Assembly: GCA_963669435.1 (NCBI GenBank)
Contig: OY770025.1
Span: 434,001 to 498,000 of the forward strand
Length of the DNA: 64,000 nt
Direction of reading: 5' to 3'
Origin: CALJFL01 sp963669435
Lineage (GTDB): Bacteria > Pseudomonadota > Gammaproteobacteria > Pseudomonadales > Halieaceae
Shown: piece after piece, positions 59,318 through 64,000 of the stretch
Position numbering within the stretch: position 1 is the stretch's first letter
How the letters are laid out: the number at the start of each line of letters is the position of its first letter
Notes under the pieces: model-generated
The model's database searches: none
The model's input: only the letters and a program-made list of their open reading frames with translations
Told to the model about the DNA's origin: nothing
Made by a program: the position numbers and the translations under genes

Positions 59318-60361
59318 ATGGATGACGTGAACTTTCTTTTTCGCATGCTGGCCCTGTCGCAGGTAGTGTTACTGGGTTCACTGTTTCTGTACCGGGATCG
59401 CCATTACACCGGCTACCTGGCAGTAATTACCTGTGTGGCGTTCAGTTGCTATCTGGTGGCACCATTTACCGCACAGTGGCACGAAGGCGGCCAGCTCGTC
59501 ATAAAGCTGATAGCAACCATCCTCCCCAGTCTGCTCTGGTTGCTGTTTCGAAGGTTGTTTCAGGATCATGACGACATCCCCACCTGGCTTTGGCTGTTTA
59601 CGCTTTTTTACGCAGGCCTGACCATCGCTACAAAACCGGGGGCACCTCCGCTGTTTACCCTGCCTGAGATCGAAGATTTTGTTTTCGTATTGGTGCCACA
59701 AATCTGCAAACTGATGCTGATTGCCCATGTCCTGTATATGGCCGTTACCGACCCTGAAGGTGACCTGATCAACCAAAGGATACGATGGCGCAAGCCACTC
59801 GGCGTTGGCACAGGATTACTGGCAGCGCTGGTGATATTGGTTGAAATCTGGGCCAGGGAATCGGCACCACCGGTGGTTGAAACAGCCGGCTCCATCCTAA
59901 TTTTCGTACTCGCGGTATTCACGAACATCTACCTTCTCCGAAATGACGTTGACTTCGGAGGTCCTGTGCGGGCAAGAGTACAACCGCCACTACACGGCGA
60001 CGAGGCGGTGCGCCCCTCGGTGAGTGCGCTTGCATCCGCAGCATTGGAAAGTATGAGCCGGGACCGTTTCTACGCCACGCACGGTGCCACCCTGGGTGAT
60101 CTGGCACTTACGCTGAACACAAGCACCCATAAGCTGCGCGAGACCATCAATGGTGAGCTGGGCTACAACAACTTCAATCAGTTCCTGAACGAGTACCGTA
60201 TCAACGAAGCCGCAAAACGTCTGCGTGAGGAGCCGGTACCCATACTAACTATAGCCCTGGATGTTGGGTTCAAGTCTCTGTCGTCGTTCAATGCAGCGTT
60301 CAAGAATAAAACGGGCGAGACTCCCAGCGTATACCGCTCAAAAAAGCCGACGAATTCATAA
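59318..60361 (+). CDS. Membrane-bound AraC-family regulator
   Basis: A 347-residue protein. The N-terminal half has about seven hydrophobic helices (residues 5-210), and the C-terminal half is an AraC DNA-binding domain (about 245-345) with LGDLALTLNTSTHKLRETIN, the first helix-turn-helix, and VPILTIALDVGFKSLSSFNA with TGETPSVYR, the second. A one-component membrane sensor. The ATG at 59318 is preferred to a GTG at 59237. Its target may be the divergent LysE gene or the DUF2147-acyltransferase pair downstream (inference). Confidence 0.85.
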   Translation: MDDVNFLFRMLALSQVVLLGSLFLYRDRHYTGYLAVITCVAFSCYLVAPFTAQWHEGGQLVIKLIATILPSLLWLLFRRLFQDHDDIPTWLWLFTLFYAGLTIATKPGAPPLFTLPEIEDFVFVLVPQICKLMLIAHVLYMAVTDPEGDLINQRIRWRKPLGVGTGLLAALVILVEIWARESAPPVVETAGSILIFVLAVFTNIYLLRNDVDFGGPVRARVQPPLHGDEAVRPSVSALASAALESMSRDRFYATHGATLGDLALTLNTSTHKLRETINGELGYNNFNQFLNEYRINEAAKRLREEPVPILTIALDVGFKSLSSFNAAFKNKTGETPSVYRSKKPTNS

Positions 60362-60379
60362 AAAGCTGACGGATTCATA
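60342..60379 (+). repeat. 19-bp tandem duplication across the AraC stop codon
   Basis: Units 60342-60360 and 60361-60379 differ at two positions (AAAAGCCGACGAATTCATA versus AAAAGCTGACGGATTCATA). The stop codon TAA (60359-60361) spans the junction. The second unit supplies the left arm of the terminator stem. Confidence 0.8.
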
Positions 60380-60396
60380 AATACGTCAGCTTTTAC
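60361..60396 (+). terminator. Terminator after the AraC-type regulator
   Basis: An 11-bp stem AAAAGCTGACG (60361-60371) / CGTCAGCTTTT (60384-60394) with a 12-base loop, the T run being inside the right arm. It separates the regulator from the DUF2147-acyltransferase pair. Confidence 0.7.
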
Positions 60397-60462
60397 TCCC
60401 TTTCCGGGAGTCAATTGCCGGCGAAATTTTCAATATGGTGCCTCCGCTCACAGGAGGTCATC

Positions 60463-60906
60463 ATGATACGCACACTATTTTGTCTCATATTACTTGTACC
60501 CACACTGGCTACAGCCGCATCGATCACGGGTGACTGGGTGCCCCCGGGGGGTGATGCCGTGCTGCGAATAACCCTGCACGACTCTGCCGAAATCGAGCTA
60601 CTTCGTTCCTTCGAGCCGCGGCTCGACAGCGAGAACCCAAACGTCGCCCTGAGGAAGCGCCCACTGGCCGGGCTGCGCATCGGTACCGGGTTTTCCCTGG
60701 AAGGCGATCACTGGCGGGGTGGCACCCTGTACGACCCCGGCAAGGGGCGCAGTTACAACGCCACCCTGAGATTGATTGATGCAGATCACCTCGAGGTGCG
60801 GGGCTACGTTGGCATTCCCGCCTTCGGTCGCAACCAGATTTGGACGCGCAAGGCGCTCTATCAACAGCAACTGGATGATTTTCTGGGCGGAGTATGCCGC
60901 CCATGA
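60463..60906 (+). CDS. Secreted DUF2147-like protein
   Basis: A 147-residue protein with a signal peptide (MIRTLFCLILLVPTLATAA). The mature domain begins SITGDWVPPGGDAVLRITLH and contains GTLYDPGKGRSYNATLRLID and LEVRGYVGIPAFGRNQIW, the DUF2147 pattern (a small periplasmic beta-barrel fold, unknown role). AGGAGG seven bases before the ATG at 60463 fixes the start. It overlaps the acyltransferase gene by four bases (ATGA), so the two are coupled. Confidence 0.88.
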   Translation: MIRTLFCLILLVPTLATAASITGDWVPPGGDAVLRITLHDSAEIELLRSFEPRLDSENPNVALRKRPLAGLRIGTGFSLEGDHWRGGTLYDPGKGRSYNATLRLIDADHLEVRGYVGIPAFGRNQIWTRKALYQQQLDDFLGGVCRP

Positions 60907-62042
60907 AGATTGAGCGACGTTATGATCTGGACTGGCTGCGTATTATTGCGTTTACCGTGCTGATTTTTTTCCACGGCGCGATTTTCTTTATTCCCGGTGG
61001 TCTGCCCATCATCCAAAATGCAGAGACCTCACCCACACTAGACGCATTCGTGGCCCTCTCCTCCCAGTTCCGCCTGGCTCTGCTGTTTTTTATCTCCGGT
61101 GTGGGTATTGGCTTCGCCCGGCGTGTTCGTAACCCGGGCGAATTCATCCGGGAACGTAGCCTAAGATTACTGATTCCGCTGACAGTGGGCCTCGCGGTAA
61201 TCGTGCCACCCATGGTTTACATAGAAAAGTTGCATATTGGTGAGGTAAGTGGAGATTTTCTCAGCTTCTATCGCGGATTTTTTAGCTCAGGCGTCTATCC
61301 TCAGGGTAACCTGAGCTGGCATCACCTGTGGTTCATTGCCTATCTTTACCTTTACTGCCTGCTCGGTCTCAAGGCGTTTGACAGGCTGAGTGCCCTGCCC
61401 CCGCAGGCACGTATCATCGCCTGGGGCAATGACGCGCGCGTCTACGCATTTATTCTACCTCTGCTCGCCGCTGAACTACCTTTGCGTTTATTCTTTCCTG
61501 GATTTCCCGACCTGATTCACGATTGGGCCAATTTTTTCCACTGGTTTTTGATCTTACTGGCCGGATTTCATGTCGCTCACCGACCCGGAATACTTGATAA
61601 CGCAGAACGGCTTCGGGTCAGATCCCTTATCCTTGCTGTACTGTCAGCAGCAATGCTCTTCACCCTGTTTTATCGTAACGGACGAATTTACCTAAGCCCC
61701 GAGGAACCTTATGTCGTGCCGCTCTATATCGCCTTATGCGTCATCAGGATGACCCTGGTATGGACTTGCATTCTGTCGTGCCTGGGATTCGCTTCGCGCT
61801 ATCTGCGGAAGCCGGGCAGGCTATTGGGCTACCTGAATGAAAGTGTATATCCACTCTTCATTTTGCACCTGACAGTGATGACCGCCATCAGCTACTACGT
61901 GGTCGATTGGGATGCCAATCTCTGGCTGAAATATTTTGCGGTCACCGCTTTAACGGTGGTGACGATTCTATTTCTTTATCACTTTGCGATCAGGCCGTTC
62001 AATATACCCCGGGTCATGTTTGGAATGCGGCCCAGGGGCTGA
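60903..62042 (+). CDS. Acyltransferase 3 family membrane protein
   Basis: A 379-residue polytopic protein with about ten helices. It contains RYDLDWLRIIAFTVLIFFHG, the typical N-terminus with the catalytic-region His, then RRVRNPGEFIRERSLRLLIP and HHLWFIAYLYLY. Such enzymes O-acetylate or acylate sugars of LPS, exopolysaccharide or other envelope molecules. The substrate is unknown. The start at 60903 is preferred over 60894 because of GGAG spacing and the overlap with the DUF2147 gene. Confidence 0.9.
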   Translation: MKIERRYDLDWLRIIAFTVLIFFHGAIFFIPGGLPIIQNAETSPTLDAFVALSSQFRLALLFFISGVGIGFARRVRNPGEFIRERSLRLLIPLTVGLAVIVPPMVYIEKLHIGEVSGDFLSFYRGFFSSGVYPQGNLSWHHLWFIAYLYLYCLLGLKAFDRLSALPPQARIIAWGNDARVYAFILPLLAAELPLRLFFPGFPDLIHDWANFFHWFLILLAGFHVAHRPGILDNAERLRVRSLILAVLSAAMLFTLFYRNGRIYLSPEEPYVVPLYIALCVIRMTLVWTCILSCLGFASRYLRKPGRLLGYLNESVYPLFILHLTVMTAISYYVVDWDANLWLKYFAVTALTVVTILFLYHFAIRPFNIPRVMFGMRPRG

Positions 62043-62077
62043 CAGCTGGCGGGGTGTCTGTCACAGGCAGAAGCGTG

Positions 62078-62626
62078 TCAGGATTTTTCGAAGATACCCG
62101 TATCGTCGCCATCCAGGCTGGTGACGTTCTTGTCCTTCCAGTACTGCTCGATACCGTCCTTGCCACGCTGTTTGGTCCACTTCTGCAACATGTCCCGATC
62201 ACCGGCAAGCTCATAGTAGGGCACCGCGTAGCCGCAGGAGGTCTGCACCATATCGATTTGCAGGTCGAATATCTGCCGCGCTCCAAGATATTCAGGAAAC
62301 TGGCCCAACAGTTCATCCCAGGAGTCATCCCGCGGATGCACCACCTTTGCCGTGCCATAAAGGCGCATGATCAGCGGCTTTTCGGTAAAGGAGCAGAACA
62401 TCAACGTCATCCGGCCGTTGGCCAGGACATGGGCGGCGGTTTCATTGCCACTGCCAGTCAGGTTAAGCCAAACGACACGGGAGTGATCGATAACGCGCAG
62501 ACTGTCCAGACCCTTGGGGGAAACATTGATAAATCCCTCGGCGCCGGCGGTACCGACGAAAAACAGATGCTGCTCGCGGATGAATTCAATGTGTTGATCG
62601 CTGAGTTGCTCGAACTTATCCGACAT
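62078..62626 (-). CDS. Pyridoxamine 5'-phosphate oxidase family protein
   Basis: A 182-residue split-barrel FMN-binding-type protein. It has LSDQHIEFIREQHLFFVGTA, VSPKGLDSLRVID and AAHVLANGRMTLMFCSF, then the C-terminal region repeated in the pseudogene at 58290. It resembles general stress or flavin/haem-binding members rather than PdxH. A truncated near-identical copy lies 3.8 kb away. Convergent with the acyltransferase. Confidence 0.9.
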   Translation of the reverse strand: MSDKFEQLSDQHIEFIREQHLFFVGTAGAEGFINVSPKGLDSLRVIDHSRVVWLNLTGSGNETAAHVLANGRMTLMFCSFTEKPLIMRLYGTAKVVHPRDDSWDELLGQFPEYLGARQIFDLQIDMVQTSCGYAVPYYELAGDRDMLQKWTKQRGKDGIEQYWKDKNVTSLDGDDTGIFEKS

Positions 62627-62649
62627 GGTTTCTCTCCTGGTATTTGCCT

Positions 62650-62883
62650 TCAGTTTTTACTTTTGGCGTGGCGCTCGTTGCCACGTTTATAGTTGCCCGT
62701 GAGTCGCGCCATGATCTGCTGCTGCTCGGCAACGCTGGCGAGTTGCAACTGATTTGAAATTTTCGCGCCGCGATGACCGCCAAAACGGGTTACCAGCTTA
62801 CCGTGACGGCATATCTCGACTGAACCGTTTTTGGCGGTGAAAAATGTAAAACCCAGATCACCTGGCTCCATGTTGCTCATCAA
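62650..62883 (-). CDS. Small hypothetical protein
   Basis: A 77-residue ORF, 23 bp upstream of the pyridoxamine-oxidase-like gene on the same strand. It reads GDLGFTFFTAKNGSVEICRH, then LVTRFGGHRGAKISNQLQLA, and ends Lys/Arg-rich (NYKRGNERHAKSK). No signal peptide. Composition looks coding, and the close spacing suggests co-transcription. I do not recognise the family. Confidence 0.6.
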   Translation of the reverse strand: MMSNMEPGDLGFTFFTAKNGSVEICRHGKLVTRFGGHRGAKISNQLQLASVAEQQQIMARLTGNYKRGNERHAKSKN

Positions 62884-63015
62884 CCACCTGTCCGTACTAC
62901 TCGCTTCGCATCAGTTGGCGCGCAGTCTACTCCAGAAATAGCCACCTAGTTTAGCTGAACTGCTCGCACTTGGTGGAGTCTGATTGCTAACGCTTGGTCC
63001 ACACGGAAAACGCGC

Positions 63016-64000
63016 TTATGCGAGCCCGGAATATGTACGATAGGTTTCCAACAACAGTTCCGCCTCAGCGCGGCTTGCAAGGCGTTCTGCCACCACCAGT
63101 GGCTTGCTATCGGCCGCTACGCCATAGGCCAGGATTTGATAATAAACAGTTCTCTTATTGCCGCTTTGTGTGCTCGCCACCTGCTTCAACTCGAGTTTAC
63201 GCAATCCCGAGCCGGGTAAGGAACGCACAGGGAATCTATAGCCGTAAAGAAATCGGCGGCTTTTTATCTCTCCAGGGGTAACCGACACCATTAGCGCCTT
63301 GCCCAGATAGTAGACCCCATATAATGCAATAAGGCTGCCGAGCAGTGAAAACACAATGGGAATGATCAGCGCCTTGCCGGTCAGGCCAACGGCAACTCCG
63401 ACCGCGAGAAATACCAGACCAAACAGGACGGTGACAACGCCCTGCTGCGGGCGTTTGAAGGGGGGAAACCAGGCTTCAATGCCCCCCGGAACCGGCCGAA
63501 TTTCAGCAACCGTTTCCACGCCCTCCATGGCGAGATCAAAGGTATTGGAATGCGATTCGGTGCCCTTCTCTATGCCGGATGAGACAGCACCGGTGGCAAA
63601 CACTGGGATCACCCAGTTGCGACTAAAATCCGGCCCCTCCAGCTCACTGTTGATCTGCACGCGCCACAATATGTAGTCACTGCCCTTGCTCACGTCGCTC
63701 GCCGGTTGACCGGCGGGCACGTCAAAGCGAAAACGCAGCCGGGTGCCAGCGCCGTCCGGCGTCGCCTCACACTCGCCGTCGGTGGTCCAGCGAACACTCT
63801 CTTTACGCGAACGGTTTTTGCCGGAGCCGCTCACATAACTGCGGATGCATCTCAGGCTCACGGAAAAACGCTGATCTTCACGATACGCAATGGGAACATC
63901 TACGACTCCGCCCACCTGCCCGCCCAGTGATCCCGGGAAAGGGTCCAGAACCAGGGGAGTTTCGCCAAAATGGTAGCGAACGCGAGTCGCGTAGATTGCT
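63016..64000 (-). CDS. DUF3592-like membrane protein (cut by right edge)
   Basis: The reading frame is open to the right edge, so at least 327 residues are present and the N-terminus is missing. The first part seen reads IYATRVRYHFGETPLVLDPF and PIAYREDQRFSVSLRCIRSY, a beta-rich DUF3592-like extracellular segment. Two adjacent helices follow (GVVTVLFGLVFLAVGVAVGL and ALIIPIVFSLLGSLIALYGV). The C-terminal part may be cytoplasmic. Function unknown. The internal GTG at 63915 is not the likely start. Confidence 0.7.
   Translation of the reverse strand, partial: AIYATRVRYHFGETPLVLDPFPGSLGGQVGGVVDVPIAYREDQRFSVSLRCIRSYVSGSGKNRSRKESVRWTTDGECEATPDGAGTRLRFRFDVPAGQPASDVSKGSDYILWRVQINSELEGPDFSRNWVIPVFATGAVSSGIEKGTESHSNTFDLAMEGVETVAEIRPVPGGIEAWFPPFKRPQQGVVTVLFGLVFLAVGVAVGLTGKALIIPIVFSLLGSLIALYGVYYLGKALMVSVTPGEIKSRRFLYGYRFPVRSLPGSGLRKLELKQVASTQSGNKRTVYYQILAYGVAADSKPLVVAERLASRAEAELLLETYRTYSGLA

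Noticed and set aside
1..64000. CRISPR arrays, transposases, phage genes
   Set aside because: No regularly spaced repeats, transposase or integrase motifs, or phage structural genes were seen anywhere in the window.

Overview
The window looks like the chromosome of a marine gammaproteobacterium, most likely a member of the Cellvibrionales/Halieaceae (OM60/NOR5) group. The reasons are a Pseudomonas-like order of housekeeping genes, a marine-type dedicated sortase two-component system, a candidate exosortase-H (midcut-type) substrate, and many secreted or membrane proteins of families common in that group. This assignment is an inference from gene content; no 16S gene or other taxonomic marker is present. 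I found no phage, transposase or CRISPR array.

Left part (1-9.4 kb): the start of a probable sortase target protein runs off the left edge. Divergent from it is a response regulator/histidine kinase pair of the proteobacterial dedicated sortase type. Then come a small coiled-coil ORF, a gamma-glutamyltransferase whose signal peptide lies in another reading frame, a secreted arylsulfatase and uvrB.

9.5-15.7 kb: tRNA-Asn(GUU) with a clear promoter is followed by two copies of a structured repeat of about 148 bp. Next are an AT-richer lipoprotein gene, the lytic transglycosylase mltA, and a run of secreted proteins of unknown role, including a predicted secreted kinase with PI3K/Fam20-like active-site motifs. 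15.7-20.6 kb is accessory: a methyltransferase, a Rieske oxygenase, two small membrane proteins, a small secreted protein and a LysR regulator.

20.7-25.3 kb holds a three-gene cassette (epimerase, WecA-type transferase, WbpM/FlaA1-type dehydratase) plus comEA. It sits between uvrB/tRNA-Asn and ihfB, the site where Pseudomonas carries its O-antigen cluster. 25.4-37.8 kb is the conserved minus-strand chain pyrF, lapB, lapA, ihfB, rpsA, cmk, aroA, tyrA, pheA, serC, gyrA; the hisC usually found between pheA and tyrA is missing. 38.2-41.7 kb is the plus-strand operon mtaD-ubiG-mupP-yciK. 41.7-48.5 kb is a minus-strand run: nucleoside phosphatase, yciO, scpA, scpB, rluB, a glutamine-synthetase-like enzyme and an iron alcohol dehydrogenase.

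48.7-51.8 kb (+) holds yciB, yciI, an SH3/coiled-coil protein, a periplasmic cyclophilin and a Bacteroidetes-type pdxJ. The right part (52-64 kb) is accessory: a secreted protein with a C-terminal sorting-like tail, a beta-barrel protein, a methyltransferase, an RluA-type synthase, a rhodanese, a GFA protein, a midcut-by-XrtH-type protein and a sterol desaturase family hydroxylase. After these come a pyridoxamine-oxidase-like gene and a truncated copy of it, which bracket LysE, a membrane-bound AraC regulator, a DUF2147 protein and an acyltransferase. A DUF3592-like membrane protein is cut by the right edge.

A recurring small-scale feature is short tandem duplication at gene boundaries: 14 bp x3 at the start of the kinase gene, about 20 bp x4 at the start of pdxJ, and 19 bp x2 at the stop of the AraC gene. 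The duplicated start codons create very short ORFs that end at or near the next ATG.
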